64,000 nucleotides of DNA from Curvibacter sp. CHRR-16 (GTDB lineage Bacteria > Pseudomonadota > Gammaproteobacteria > Burkholderiales > Burkholderiaceae_C): positions 1 through 64,000 of the forward strand of contig NZ_JAHCSH010000001.1 in the NCBI RefSeq assembly GCF_018474005.1, given 5' to 3'. Below are positions 1 through 8,024 of this stretch, piece by piece; within the stretch, counting starts at the first letter, position 1; each line of letters begins with the position of its first letter. The translations under genes and the position numbers were made by a program. A model generated the notes under the pieces. That model was not told the DNA's origin. It did no database searches and was given only the letters and a program-made list of their open reading frames with translations.

Positions 1-172
1 GCTCCTTCAGGCGCTTGGCGTCCGACACGCTCATACCGCCAAACTTGCTGCGCCAGAGGTAATAACTGGCCTCTGAGAAGCCGTGCCTACGGCACAGCTC
101 GGCCACTGGCAGGCCCGTCTCCGCTTCCCGCAGAAAGCCAATGATTTGTTCTTCGGTAAATCGCTTCTTCAC
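1..172 (-). CDS. IS3-family transposase OrfA, N-terminal part (partial)
   Basis: The first 57 residues are visible on the reverse strand before the window ends. They begin MKKRFTEEQIIGFLREAE and continue with LCRRHGFSEASYYLWRSKFGG, a pattern typical of the helix-turn-helix (HTH_Tnp_1) region of IS3-family OrfA, which binds the element's terminal repeats. The start is a GTG at 172-170 preceded by CAGGAG at good spacing; an in-frame upstream ATG is less likely. OrfA normally works with OrfB, the DDE integrase, made by -1 frameshifting; OrfB should lie to the left of the window, so activity cannot be judged. Confidence 0.8.
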   Translation of the reverse strand, partial: MKKRFTEEQIIGFLREAETGLPVAELCRRHGFSEASYYLWRSKFGGMSVSDAKRLKE

Positions 173-240
173 GTCCAATCTCCTGTTTCATGGGATTGGA
201 CTCCAAGCTCAACTGCTACTCAAATCCGGGGGGACGTCGA
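1..240 (-). mobile_element. IS3-family insertion sequence, left-hand portion, cut by the window edge
   Basis: The reverse strand carries the start of an IS3-type OrfA (separate entry) and about 65 bases of upstream sequence, the usual distance between orfA and the outer end of such elements. The outer end is placed only approximately at 228-243, where reverse-strand sequence runs GTCCCCCCGGATTTGAG; the partner inverted repeat lies outside the window, so the border and any target duplication cannot be fixed. Directly beyond this border is the 3' tail of a Fis-type regulator gene, so the element probably sits in that gene. Confidence 0.7.
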
Positions 241-243
241 GGG

Positions 244-333
244 GACCAAGCAGCAGCGGCCAGATTGCTGGGCATTACCCGTGCGCAATTGCGTTATCGC
301 CTACAGCGACAAGGTGCTGCTGGCCTGAACTGA
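244..333 (+). pseudogene. 3' fragment of a Fis/NtrC-type regulator gene (HTH_8 domain)
   Basis: In frame 1 from about 244 the sequence encodes DQAAAARLLGITRAQLRYRL followed by QRQGAAGLN and a TGA stop at 331-333. This is the recognition helix-turn-helix of Fis-family DNA-binding domains found at the C-terminus of sigma54-dependent activators (pattern: ..AAxxLGixRxxLxxrL..). Nothing upstream in this frame belongs to the gene because the IS element begins there. I read it as the tail of a regulator disrupted by the insertion; the rest of the gene may exist on the other side of the IS. Confidence 0.7.
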
Positions 334-396
334 TTGTTACTACCTGCCAGCAGGGTAGGGTGGGGCATAGGGCGCACAGTGGGATAATCCGCCCCC

Positions 397-765
397 ATGT
401 CGTTGCTATCCACCATCCCGCTGTCAGTGCAGACGGTGCTGCTCTTGGTTCTATCCAATGTGTTCATGACCTTTGCGTGGTACGGACACCTGAAGAACTT
501 GGCTCAAGCACCGTGGTACACGGCGGCGCTGGTTAGCTGGGCGATTGCGCTCTTTGAGTACCTGCTGCAGGTGCCAGCCAATCGCATAGGCTTTCAGTCG
601 GCGGGTTTCACGGTGGCCCAGCTCAAGATCATTCAGGAAGTCATCACCCTGACGGTGTTTGTTCCGTTTGCAGTGGTCTATCTCAAGCAGCCCTTCAAAT
701 GGGATTTTGTTTGGGCGGGCCTGTGCATGGTGGGTGCGGTCTATTTCATGTTTCGCCAGTCCTGA
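397..765 (+). CDS. DMT-superfamily small membrane protein (DUF486)
   Basis: A 122-residue hydrophobic protein with four predicted membrane helices (about residues 8-28, 40-58, 72-92 and 100-118). The pattern FMTFAWYGHLK near residue 27 and a C-terminal WAGLCMVGAVYFMF match the DUF486 family, a four-helix half-size relative of the drug/metabolite transporters. Members are widespread in proteobacteria and their substrate is unknown. The gene stands alone, 48 bases before the DUF47-pit pair and apparently not co-regulated with it. Confidence 0.85.
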   Translation: MSLLSTIPLSVQTVLLLVLSNVFMTFAWYGHLKNLAQAPWYTAALVSWAIALFEYLLQVPANRIGFQSAGFTVAQLKIIQEVITLTVFVPFAVVYLKQPFKWDFVWAGLCMVGAVYFMFRQS

Positions 766-812
766 TGGGGCTTGGCTGAACCTCTCTACTATTGCAAAAA
801 CTGGAGTTTTAC

Positions 813-1460
813 GTGCTATTTGCCAAACTGCTGCCTCGTGAAGGCAATTTCTTCGCCATGTTCAACCAGCACGCTGAGCGCATCGTGGAGGCGGCCAAGG
901 CGTTCTCCAATTTAGTGGATCACTACAACGACCCTGACTCCCGCGCCAAGTACAACCAAGAGGTGGATAACGCCGAACACGCCGCCGACCGGGTGACCAG
1001 CGAGTGCAACAAAGCCATTCATACCACCTTCATCACGCCCATCGACCGTGAACAAATCCATGCGCTCATCAATACCATGGACGATGTGGCCGATTTGATC
1101 CAAGACTCTGCCGAAACCATGGCGCTGTATGACATCAGCACCATGACCGATGAAATCAAGCGCCTGACCGACATCAACATCAAGTGTTGCGAACGCCTGC
1201 GTGATGCCGTGAACTTACTCGAACACATTGCCGAGCCAGCCAGTGCCGAAGCTGCGCTCAAGACTTGCGATGAGATTGACAAGCTCGAATCGGACGCCGA
1301 CCGTGTGATGCGCACCGCCATGAGCCGCTTGTTCCGCGAGGAAATCGACACCCGCGAACTCATCAAGCGCAAAGCCATTTACGAACTGCTGGAGAAGATT
1401 TCCGATAAGTGCGAAGACGTTGCCAACGTGATCGAAGGCATCATTTTGGAAAACTCCTGA
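813..1460 (+). CDS. DUF47 family PhoU-like protein, probable Pit accessory factor
   Basis: A 215-residue all-helical protein of the DUF47/PhoU-like family, typically encoded directly before Pit phosphate transporters. The start is taken as GTG at 813, which has GGAG eight bases upstream and gives the family-typical opening (short hydrophobic stretch, then LPREGNFFAMFNQHAERIVE); a longer in-frame ATG at 792 adds residues the family lacks. It lies 23 bases before pit in the same direction, so the two are almost certainly co-transcribed. Family knowledge suggests it modulates phosphate uptake through the adjacent transporter. Confidence 0.85.
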   Translation: MLFAKLLPREGNFFAMFNQHAERIVEAAKAFSNLVDHYNDPDSRAKYNQEVDNAEHAADRVTSECNKAIHTTFITPIDREQIHALINTMDDVADLIQDSAETMALYDISTMTDEIKRLTDINIKCCERLRDAVNLLEHIAEPASAEAALKTCDEIDKLESDADRVMRTAMSRLFREEIDTRELIKRKAIYELLEKISDKCEDVANVIEGIILENS

Positions 1461-1483
1461 TCCCCGCAGACGGAATCTGAACT

Positions 1484-2494
1484 ATGGAACACATGCAATC
1501 GGCCCTGTGGGTCGTGGTCGTGCTAGTCGCTATGGCGCTGGTGTTCGACTTCATGAATGGTTTTCACGACGCGGCCAACTCGATTGCCACTGTCGTGTCT
1601 ACCGGTGTGCTCAAGCCCGTGCAAGCGGTGGCTTTTGCGGCTTTTTTCAATATTATTGCCATCTTTATCTTCCATCTGAGCGTCGCTGCCACAGTGGGTA
1701 AAGGCATTGCACAGCCAGGGGTGGTGGATGTGCACGTGGTGTTCGGCGCGTTGGCCGGGGCCATCACTTGGAACGTCATCACTTGGTATTACGGCATTCC
1801 CAGCAGTTCTTCGCATGCGCTTATTGGCGGCATTGTGGGGGCGGTGATTGCCAAGGCTGGGGCTGGGGCGCTGATCGCTGCGGGCATTCTCAAAACCGTG
1901 CTGTTTATCTTCGTCTCACCGCTGCTGGGTTTTGTGCTGGGCTCGCTGATGATGGTGCTGGTAGCATGGGTTTTCCGCCGCATGCGTCCCTCCAAGGTGG
2001 ACAAGTGGTTCCGCCGTTTGCAGTTGGTCTCTGCAGGCGCTTACAGCTTGGGGCATGGTGGTAACGATGCGCAAAAGACCATTGGCATCATTTGGATGTT
2101 GCTATTGGCTACAGGCTACTCGGCTGCTGGCGAGTCTTCGCCGCCTAGCTGGGTGGTGTTGTCGTGTTACTTGGCCATTGGCTTGGGCACCATGTTTGGT
2201 GGCTGGCGCATTGTGCGCACCATGGGCCAAAAAATCACCAAGCTCAAGCCCGTGGGCGGTTTCTGTGCCGAAACGGGCGGCGCTTTGACCCTGTTTTTGG
2301 CCACAGCTATTGGCGTTCCGGTATCGACTACCCACACCATCACCGGGGCGATTGTGGGCGTAGGCTCTACCCAACGCGCCAGCGCAGTGCGCTGGGGCGT
2401 TGCAGGCAACATCGTCTGGGCGTGGATTTTGACCATTCCCGCCTCGGCCTTTGTCGCCGCAGTGGCTTATTGGATCAGCATGCAACTCTTCTAA
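1484..2494 (+). CDS. pit: Inorganic phosphate transporter, Pit family
   Basis: A 336-residue integral membrane protein with about ten membrane helices. It carries the two inverted PHO4-family signatures: FDFMNGFHDAANSIATVVST near residues 22-41 and GHGGNDAQKTIGIIW near residue 192, plus the VSTTHTITGAIVGVG motif near residue 280. Pit transporters import phosphate as a neutral metal-phosphate with protons and serve as the low-affinity system, complementing the high-affinity pst operon 20 kb away in this window. It follows the DUF47 gene by 23 bases. It faces the acetyltransferase gene, with only 12 bases between the stop codons. Confidence 0.95.
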   Translation: MEHMQSALWVVVVLVAMALVFDFMNGFHDAANSIATVVSTGVLKPVQAVAFAAFFNIIAIFIFHLSVAATVGKGIAQPGVVDVHVVFGALAGAITWNVITWYYGIPSSSSHALIGGIVGAVIAKAGAGALIAAGILKTVLFIFVSPLLGFVLGSLMMVLVAWVFRRMRPSKVDKWFRRLQLVSAGAYSLGHGGNDAQKTIGIIWMLLLATGYSAAGESSPPSWVVLSCYLAIGLGTMFGGWRIVRTMGQKITKLKPVGGFCAETGGALTLFLATAIGVPVSTTHTITGAIVGVGSTQRASAVRWGVAGNIVWAWILTIPASAFVAAVAYWISMQLF

Positions 2495-2506
2495 GCCCTG
2501 CGCGGC

Positions 2507-3025
2507 TTATTCGGCAGGCGTGGTGCTGCCTTGGCCTAATGAGGCCTCCATCAGCACCACGTCCAGCCAGCGGTTGAACTTCCAGCCGCAGTCTTTCAAA
2601 ACCCCTACAGACGCAAAGCCACAGCGGCGGTGCACACCCACCGAGCCGTGGTTGTTCGAATCCCCAATCACCGCAATCAGCTTGCGCACCCCGACTCGCT
2701 CGGCTTGCGCCATCAGCTCGCGCAGCAGCACGGTCCCTGCGCCTTTGCCGCCAGTGCCAGCGGCCAGATAAATCGAATCTTCAGCCGAGAAACGGTAAGC
2801 GGGGCGCGGCTTGAACCAGTTGCAGTAAGCAAATCCTTGTACGGCACCATCGATTTCAAGCACCAAATAGGGCAGGCCTTTACCCAGTACATCTTGGCGG
2901 CGTGCCGCCATTTCGGCCACGGTGGGTGGTGTGGTTTCAAACGTGCCAGTGCCATGCAGTACATGGTGGGCATAAATAGCGGTAATGGCAGTGACATCAG
3001 CGTCAGTAGAGGGGCGTATCAGCAT
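2507..3025 (-). CDS. GNAT family N-acetyltransferase (phosphinothricin acetyltransferase-like)
   Basis: A 172-residue GNAT enzyme. The N-terminus reads IRPSTDADVTAITAIYAHHV, then GTGTFETTPPT, the hallmark of the Pat/Bar/MddA subgroup. The acetyl-CoA loop is degenerate: GTGGKGAGTVLL around residue 94 in place of the usual QxxGxG/A. These enzymes acetylate the alpha-amino group of phosphinothricin, methionine sulfone or sulfoximine; the true substrate here is unknown. It is monocistronic, convergent with pit and divergent from rpsP. Confidence 0.85.
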   Translation of the reverse strand: MLIRPSTDADVTAITAIYAHHVLHGTGTFETTPPTVAEMAARRQDVLGKGLPYLVLEIDGAVQGFAYCNWFKPRPAYRFSAEDSIYLAAGTGGKGAGTVLLRELMAQAERVGVRKLIAVIGDSNNHGSVGVHRRCGFASVGVLKDCGWKFNRWLDVVLMEASLGQGSTTPAE

Positions 3026-3041
3026 TTTCTGTTTCAGTGGT

Positions 3042-3047
3042 TATAAT
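3042..3047 (+). promoter_or_regulatory. Likely -10 element of the rpsP-rimM-trmD(-rplS) operon
   Basis: A perfect TATAAT lies 89 bases upstream of the rpsP start in the divergent gap with the acetyltransferase gene. A convincing -35 is not visible at the normal distance, so the call rests on the -10 match and position. Confidence 0.5.
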
Positions 3048-3135
3048 GGTGGGCTTTCAAAGTGTCACTGGCCGGGTGGCCAGTTGCGTGTCTCAAACTT
3101 TGAATTCCCTCATTCGGTCACCCAAAGGATAAATC

Positions 3136-3387
3136 ATGGTCGTCATTCGACTCTCTCGTGGTGGTGCCAAGGCACGCCCTTATTTCAATATCGTAGTTGC
3201 TGACAAGCGCAATCGCTTGGGAGGCCGTTTCATCGAGCGCATCGGTTTTTACAACCCCAGCGCAGTTGGCGCTGCTGAAGGCCTGCGTTTGGCCCAAGAC
3301 CGTCTGGCTTACTGGACTGGCGTTGGCGCTCAAGTGTCTCCCACTGTGGAGCGCTTGGTAAAGCAAGCTGCCAAGGCAGCCGCCTAA
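3136..3387 (+). CDS. rpsP: 30S ribosomal protein S16
   Basis: An 83-residue protein starting [20 protein letters not shown], the canonical S16 N-terminus, with the family's [21 protein letters not shown] stretch. It binds 16S rRNA early in small-subunit assembly. AAGGAT sits upstream of the ATG. It is the first gene of the conserved rpsP-rimM-trmD-rplS order; a hairpin with a T-rich tail separates it from rimM and may act as an attenuator that lets S16 be made in excess over the two modification factors. Confidence 0.98.
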   Translation: MVVIRLSRGGAKARPYFNIVVADKRNRLGGRFIERIGFYNPSAVGAAEGLRLAQDRLAYWTGVGAQVSPTVERLVKQAAKAAA

Positions 3388-3407
3388 GTCTTTCGCAGAC
3401 TGATGCA

Positions 3408-3436
3408 CAAAGCCCCGCTAGTCGGGGCTTTGTTGT
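3408..3436 (+). terminator. Intrinsic terminator/attenuator between rpsP and rimM
   Basis: CAAAGCCCCG, loop CTAGT, then CGGGGCTTTG followed by TTGTT form a strong GC stem with a T-rich tail 20 bases after the rpsP stop. Because rimM-trmD continue in the same direction with no clear new promoter, partial termination is the likely role. Confidence 0.75.
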
Positions 3437-3457
3437 TGGTGCATAAGGGGTCAGACT

Positions 3458-4024
3458 ATGTTCAATGAATGGCAGGTAGCAGCTTTGCCCGACGATGCGG
3501 TAGAACTAGGCCGCATTGGCGAAGCGTGGGGTATCAAAGGTTGGGTGAAGGTGCATGCTTTCAGCGCCGATCCCCAAGCAGTACTCAAAGCCACCTACTG
3601 GTATGTGCTGCCACCGGAAAAAGGAGCCCGGCCTTTTGAGGGCTGCTTGCGCGTCCCGGTGCGGGCGTGCAAACCCCACGGGGATGGCATTGTGGCGCAG
3701 CTAAATGGAGTGGACGATCGCACTGCCGCAGAACAGTTGCGCCATGTGCGCATCTGGGTGGCGCGTGCGGACTTTCCCGTTGCTGCCACCGACGAGTACT
3801 ACTGGGTGGATTTGATCGGTTTGGCGGTGCTCAATCGCGAAGGCGAGTCCATGGGCACAGTGCGCGAGTTGCTTAGCACTGGCCCGCAAGCTGTGCTGGT
3901 GCTGGAGTACCCGATGGAAGACGGCACCGTGGGCGAACGCATGATTCCGTTTGTGTCGGCCTATGTCGATGCTGTCGATTTGCCAGCCAAACGCATCACG
4001 GTCGATTGGCAGGCCGATTACTGA
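3458..4024 (+). CDS. rimM: Ribosome maturation factor RimM
   Basis: A 188-residue protein with the N-terminal RimM beta-barrel (VELGRIGEAWGIKGWVKVHAF, residues about 16-36) and a C-terminal PRC-barrel (YYWVDLIGLAVLN near residue 113). RimM assists maturation of the 30S head and contacts S19. It lies between rpsP and trmD as in most proteobacteria; 24 bases separate it from trmD. Confidence 0.96.
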   Translation: MFNEWQVAALPDDAVELGRIGEAWGIKGWVKVHAFSADPQAVLKATYWYVLPPEKGARPFEGCLRVPVRACKPHGDGIVAQLNGVDDRTAAEQLRHVRIWVARADFPVAATDEYYWVDLIGLAVLNREGESMGTVRELLSTGPQAVLVLEYPMEDGTVGERMIPFVSAYVDAVDLPAKRITVDWQADY

Positions 4025-4048
4025 GACTGTTGAGCCACGTTTCACACC

Positions 4049-4816
4049 ATGCGTTTTGACATCATTACCCTCTTTCCTGAGTTGTTTGCCCCGTTTTTGC
4101 AAGCGGGCGTGACGCGGCGCGCCTACAGCAGCGGGCAAGTAGCGGTGCAATTGCACAATCCACGCGACTTCGCCGATGGCAATTACCGCCGCGTGGATGA
4201 CCGCCCCTTTGGGGGAGGGCCTGGGATGGTGATGATGGCGCCGCCGTTGGAGCGTACGCTGCAGTACATACGCGCCTTGCGTGACGATGGCGCACCCTTG
4301 GTCTTCTTTTCACCGCAAGGTCATGTGTGGAACCACGCCCTTGCCCAAGCGTGGGCCGTGGACGCGCGGGGCGCTATCTTGCTCTGTGGTCGCTACGAGG
4401 GGGTAGATCAGCGCTTTATCGATGCCTATGTGGACGTGCAGGTGAGCGTGGGTGATTTTGTGCTCTCAGGCGGTGAAATACCGGCCATGGCGGTGCTGGA
4501 CTCGGTCACCCGCCTCATGCCCGGAGTGCTGTCCGACGAGGCCAGCCACATCCAAGACAGTTTCAATCCGGCTTTGGATGGTTTGCTCGATTGCCCCCAT
4601 TACACACGTCCCGAAGAGTGGAATGGACGCGCAGTGCCTGAGGTGCTGCTCAGTGGTCACCACGAGCACATAGCACGCTGGCGGCGTGAGCAGTCTTTGC
4701 TGGCTACTGCGGCCCAGCGCCCCGATTTGCTGCACAACAGCCGTGCCCAAGGCTTGCTCAGCGCCCAAGACGAGTGCGTTTTGCGCGAGGCAGGCTATAA
4801 TGGAGGGCTTAACTGA
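4049..4816 (+). CDS. trmD: tRNA (guanine-N1)-methyltransferase TrmD
   Basis: A 255-residue SPOUT-class methyltransferase that makes m1G37 in tRNAs reading CNN codons and so prevents +1 frameshifting. It shows [13 protein letters not shown] at the N-terminus, [12 protein letters not shown] near residue 53, [15 protein letters not shown] near residue 111 and [15 protein letters not shown] near residue 132, which build the trefoil knot that binds S-adenosylmethionine. Length and order are normal. The stop is 83 bases before rplS. Confidence 0.98.
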   Translation: MRFDIITLFPELFAPFLQAGVTRRAYSSGQVAVQLHNPRDFADGNYRRVDDRPFGGGPGMVMMAPPLERTLQYIRALRDDGAPLVFFSPQGHVWNHALAQAWAVDARGAILLCGRYEGVDQRFIDAYVDVQVSVGDFVLSGGEIPAMAVLDSVTRLMPGVLSDEASHIQDSFNPALDGLLDCPHYTRPEEWNGRAVPEVLLSGHHEHIARWRREQSLLATAAQRPDLLHNSRAQGLLSAQDECVLREAGYNGGLN

Positions 4817-4899
4817 TCCTCTGCTCGACCTTGGGCGGCTCTGAACAGGTTGGAGTCGTCTGGCGTTTCGCCGGTGCAAGCACGATCACTGAGGAAACT

Positions 4900-5274
4900 A
4901 TGAACATCATTCAAGTTCTGGAGCAAGAAGAAATTGCTCGTCTGGGTAAGTCCATCCCTGAATTCGCCCCCGGTGACACCGTGGTGGTGAACGTCAACGT
5001 GGTGGAAGGTAACCGCAAGCGCGTGCAGGCTTACGAAGGCGTGGTCATTGCCAAGCGTAACCGTGGTCTGAACAGCGGCTTCACCGTGCGCAAGATCTCC
5101 AGCGGCGAAGGCGTGGAACGTACATTCCAAACCTACAGCCCTCTGATCGCCAGCATCGAAGTCAAGCGCCGTGGTGACGTGCGTCGTGCCAAGCTGTACT
5201 ACCTGCGTGACCGCAGCGGTAAGTCGGCCCGTATCAAGGAAAAGCTGCCAGCCAAGAAGGTTGCAGCCGAGTAA
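4900..5274 (+). CDS. rplS: 50S ribosomal protein L19
   Basis: A 124-residue protein beginning [20 protein letters not shown], with the L19 signature [20 protein letters not shown] and the C-terminal [17 protein letters not shown]. The ATG at 4900 follows GAGGAAAC; an upstream in-frame ATG at 4831 adds 23 unrelated residues and is rejected. L19 sits at the 30S-50S interface. It ends the operon, closed by a strong terminator. Confidence 0.97.
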   Translation: MNIIQVLEQEEIARLGKSIPEFAPGDTVVVNVNVVEGNRKRVQAYEGVVIAKRNRGLNSGFTVRKISSGEGVERTFQTYSPLIASIEVKRRGDVRRAKLYYLRDRSGKSARIKEKLPAKKVAAE

Positions 5275-5295
5275 TTTCGGGTCGTTCTTATCCGC

Positions 5296-5333
5296 AAAAA
5301 AGCCGCCTGTGTTTCACCACGGCGGCTTTTTTG
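5296..5333 (+). terminator. Rho-independent terminator after rplS
   Basis: AAAAAAGCCGCC, a 13-base loop, then GGCGGCTTTTTT form a perfect 12-bp inverted repeat whose right arm ends in six T residues. It lies 21 bases after the rplS stop and, being symmetric, could work on both strands. Confidence 0.93.
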
Positions 5334-5380
5334 TTGCCCATCATTGGCCCATTGTCTTGTTGATTGTCCTGCCTCTTGCC

Positions 5381-6073
5381 ATGACAGCTAGCCGCCCCCA
5401 GTTTGATCCCCGTACCGTGCCCGTGGTAGGGGTAGATGCCCATCTGCCTCCTGTGCCTGAGCAGCGTTTGACACCTGCCGCCTTGCGTGCGCGCTTTGCC
5501 CAACCGCTCGCGTGGGAGCCTGAGGTGCGTGCAGAACCAGCATTTGTCGATACGCCTCCAAAGCCCGCCGCCGTGCTCGTGGGGCTGGTGTTGCGATCCG
5601 AGCCCACTGTGTTGCTGACCCAACGGACTGCCCACTTGCGCAGCCATGCGGGGCAAATCGCCTTTCCCGGTGGCAAGGTAGATGCCGATGATGCTGACGC
5701 CATTGCGGCAGCGTTGCGCGAAGCCCATGAGGAGGTGGGCCTGCCTCGTACGCACGCCGAGGTATTGGGCACGTTGCCACCCTATCTCACCGGCACAGGC
5801 TATGCCGTCACGCCAGTGGTAGCGCTGTTAGAGCCTGCGGCGCAGCCGTGGCAAGCCAGTCCCGGTGAGGTGGATGCGGTGTTTGAAGTGCCGTTGTCGT
5901 TTTTGATGACGCCGGCTCACCACCGTCGCCATGCACTGGAGTGGCAAGGCACGCAGCGGCAGTGGTGGTCTATGCCCTGGACGGACGCCAGTGGTGAGCG
6001 CTTTATTTGGGGTGCCACAGCGGGCATGCTGCGCAACCTGTACCGCTTTTTGATGGTTCCTAGCGCACTATGA
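5381..6073 (+). CDS. NUDIX hydrolase, CoA pyrophosphatase-like (NudL group)
   Basis: A 230-residue Nudix protein. LLTQRTAHLRSHAGQIAFPG followed by GKVDADDADAIAAALREAHE (about residues 84-124) is the combined UPF0035 motif and Nudix box typical of NudL-type CoA/acyl-CoA diphosphatases, which split CoA to 3',5'-ADP and phosphopantetheine using Mg2+. The catalytic REAHEEVG core is intact. The ATG at 5381 begins after the rplS terminator; an in-frame extension upstream would overlap rplS and is rejected. No clear Shine-Dalgarno is visible, so the start is moderately certain. Confidence 0.85.
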   Translation: MTASRPQFDPRTVPVVGVDAHLPPVPEQRLTPAALRARFAQPLAWEPEVRAEPAFVDTPPKPAAVLVGLVLRSEPTVLLTQRTAHLRSHAGQIAFPGGKVDADDADAIAAALREAHEEVGLPRTHAEVLGTLPPYLTGTGYAVTPVVALLEPAAQPWQASPGEVDAVFEVPLSFLMTPAHHRRHALEWQGTQRQWWSMPWTDASGERFIWGATAGMLRNLYRFLMVPSAL

Positions 6074-6080
6074 TGGCGGC

Positions 6081-7007
6081 ATGAGCTTTCTCGCATTACT
6101 TGCGGCTTTGCTGCTGGAGCAGGGTCGCCCGCTTTCTCATCACAACTGGGTGCATGGCAATGGCCGTGGCTGGGTGGCGTATTGCCTGCGCCAGCTCGAC
6201 ACGGGCCGTGCTGCACAGGCCAATCTCTTGTGGCTGGCCGTGGTGGTGTTGCCTGCTGTCGTGGCTTTGCTGGTGTACTGGGGCTTGCGCTATGCCTTGG
6301 GCTGGTGGGCTGGTTTGGTGTGGGAGGTGGTGGTGCTGTACGTGACCGTGGGGTTTCGCCAGTTCAGCCACCACTTCACGCTGATTCGCGATGCCTTGAA
6401 CGAGGGCGATGAAAACACCGCCCGCCAAGAGCTGGCGCGCTGGATGCAGATGGACACAGCCACACTGCCGCGCAGTGAAATCGTGCGCCATGTCATGGAG
6501 CATTCCATCTTGCAAGCGCATCGCTATGTGTTTGGGGTGTTTATTGCCTTTGTGTTGTGCTCGGCCATTGGCTTGGGGCCTGCAGGTGCCGTGCTCTACC
6601 GCATGGCGGAGTATTTCAAAGGCCTGTGCAGCCGTCCGCTCAAACCCGAGCATCCCCCCATTAGTGAGGCCGTGCGCAGCCGTGCGGCACGCTACTGGCA
6701 ACTGCTGGACTGGTTGCCTGCGCGCACCACGGCGCTGGGTTTTGCGGTGGTGGGTAATTTTGAAGACACCATCGCCAGTTGGCGCCAGCACGAAGCCCAG
6801 TTCTCCATGGACAACGATGGCGTGGTCGTAGCCGCCACGGCTGGTGCGCTAAATATCCGGCTGGGCGAACGCGAACGCACTGCCAATGAGCAGGGCTTAG
6901 AGCCCCGCACCAGCCATCTGCAGACGGTGGTGGGCTTGGTGTGGCGCACGGTGGTCCTGTGGATGGTGTTGGTGGCCGTGTTGTCAGTGGCCCGCTGGAT
7001 TGGCTAG
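6081..7007 (+). CDS. CobD/CbiB-family (AmpE-like) membrane protein
   Basis: A 308-residue membrane protein with about four membrane spans (residues about 48-68, 72-92, 150-170 and 285-303). GFRQFSHHFTLIRDALNEGD, ARQELARWM and the later MAEYFKGLCSR fit the CobD/CbiB superfamily. True CbiB joins aminopropanol to cobyric acid in cobalamin synthesis, but no other cobalamin gene is near and the betaproteobacterial members are often AmpE-like; I infer family only, not that reaction. It follows the Nudix gene by seven bases and is probably translated with it. Confidence 0.75.
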   Translation: MSFLALLAALLLEQGRPLSHHNWVHGNGRGWVAYCLRQLDTGRAAQANLLWLAVVVLPAVVALLVYWGLRYALGWWAGLVWEVVVLYVTVGFRQFSHHFTLIRDALNEGDENTARQELARWMQMDTATLPRSEIVRHVMEHSILQAHRYVFGVFIAFVLCSAIGLGPAGAVLYRMAEYFKGLCSRPLKPEHPPISEAVRSRAARYWQLLDWLPARTTALGFAVVGNFEDTIASWRQHEAQFSMDNDGVVVAATAGALNIRLGERERTANEQGLEPRTSHLQTVVGLVWRTVVLWMVLVAVLSVARWIG

Positions 7008-7013
7008 AGCTGT

Positions 7014-8024
7014 TCAGTAGCGCGGTTCTTGCGACAGTTCAGCAAATAGGTCGCTATAAATTTGATAGCGCCTCCAGCTTATCCCTTGTGCTCTAGCGGC
7101 CGATTGGTCATCTAACAGCTCGGGTACGGCAGCGCGCACGCTGCAACCCGGTTCGTGCAAGTGCGTGCAGTTGTAAAAGCGGCACCCACCTAGGTGGGCG
7201 CGCAGGTCTGGCATGCAGTGGGCCAAGCGCGTGGGTTCAATGTGGTGCAGGCCAAATTCTTGGAATCCCGGTGAGTCGATCACTGCCGTGCTGCGCGGGG
7301 CGACGCCGTCGACCCAGTACCAGCTGGTGCTGGTGGTCGTGTGCTTGCCGGTGTTGAGCGCCGTCGAGATGGTATTGGTGGCCGCCAGTGCGCCCGGCAC
7401 CAAGCCATTGATGAGAGTGCTCTTGCCCGACCCCGATGGCCCCAGCACCAAAGTGGCTTTGCCTTGCAAATGCTGTTGCAGCAATTGCGCCAATTGCTCA
7501 GCAGGGGAGGGCGTCACCGTTGTGTTTGTGTTGGCAGTTTCTGGGTTGAGTGCCAGCGGCAGCACGGTGTAGCCCATGTCTCGGTAGGGCTGCAGGCGTG
7601 CCCAAGCACGTGCAAAGGGTTCGGCCAAGTCTTGTTTGTTCAGTGCGATCAGCACGCCAATACCTGCCTCCTCTGCGGCAATGAGGGCGCGAGCCAGTTG
7701 ATGCTCCGAGAACTCCGGTTCGGCGGCAATCAGCACCAGCACTTGGTCGATGTTGGCGGCGAAAAATTTGGATCGGATGTCGTCTTGGCGGTACAGCAGG
7801 CTGCGGCGTTCCTGCACTTGCTCGATGCTGCCTTCATCGCCCGTGGTTTGCCACAGCACGCGGTCGCCCACCACGGTTTGGTTTTTTTTGCCGCGCGGGT
7901 GGCACAACACGCGCTCGCCAGCGGGTGTTTCCACCCACACATGGCGACCATGGCTGGCTACTACCAGTCCGTCTTGCAGGGTGCTGGCGGCTGCTTTGTG
8001 GTGGGGCGTTTTGCCTTTGCTCAC
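7014..8024 (-). CDS. rsgA: Ribosome small subunit-dependent GTPase A (RsgA)
   Basis: A 336-residue circularly permuted GTPase that checks late 30S maturation. An OB-fold comes first (residues about 20-75), then NKQD (G4) at 129-132 before the P-loop GPSGSGKST at 195-203, the permuted order typical of the family, then DSPGF near 250. The zinc site is intact: C281, C286, H288 and C294. The gene is convergent with the CobD-like gene, and its start overlaps the stop of the upstream M48 protease by four bases. The C-terminal part (about residues 308-324) is encoded by a copy of a repeat also found in two other genes of this window. Confidence 0.95.
   Translation of the reverse strand: MSKGKTPHHKAAASTLQDGLVVASHGRHVWVETPAGERVLCHPRGKKNQTVVGDRVLWQTTGDEGSIEQVQERRSLLYRQDDIRSKFFAANIDQVLVLIAAEPEFSEHQLARALIAAEEAGIGVLIALNKQDLAEPFARAWARLQPYRDMGYTVLPLALNPETANTNTTVTPSPAEQLAQLLQQHLQGKATLVLGPSGSGKSTLINGLVPGALAATNTISTALNTGKHTTTSTSWYWVDGVAPRSTAVIDSPGFQEFGLHHIEPTRLAHCMPDLRAHLGGCRFYNCTHLHEPGCSVRAAVPELLDDQSAARAQGISWRRYQIYSDLFAELSQEPRY
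7053..7101 (+). repeat. Palindromic repeat copy 1 (inside rsgA)
   Basis: Core GCTATAAATTTGATAGC (an imperfect palindrome) followed by GCCTCCAGCTTATCC and TGTGCTCTAGCGGCC. The reverse complement of the copy inside the AddA-like gene (38123-38170) and that of the copy in dnaX (47040-47087) align along the whole unit. It is translated in frame in the C-terminal region of RsgA. Confidence 0.75.

Noticed and set aside
3061..3135. Possible riboswitch in the rpsP leader
   Set aside because: The leader is short and contains only a small GGCC-type inverted repeat (CTGGCCGGGTGGCCAG); no riboswitch core is recognisable.
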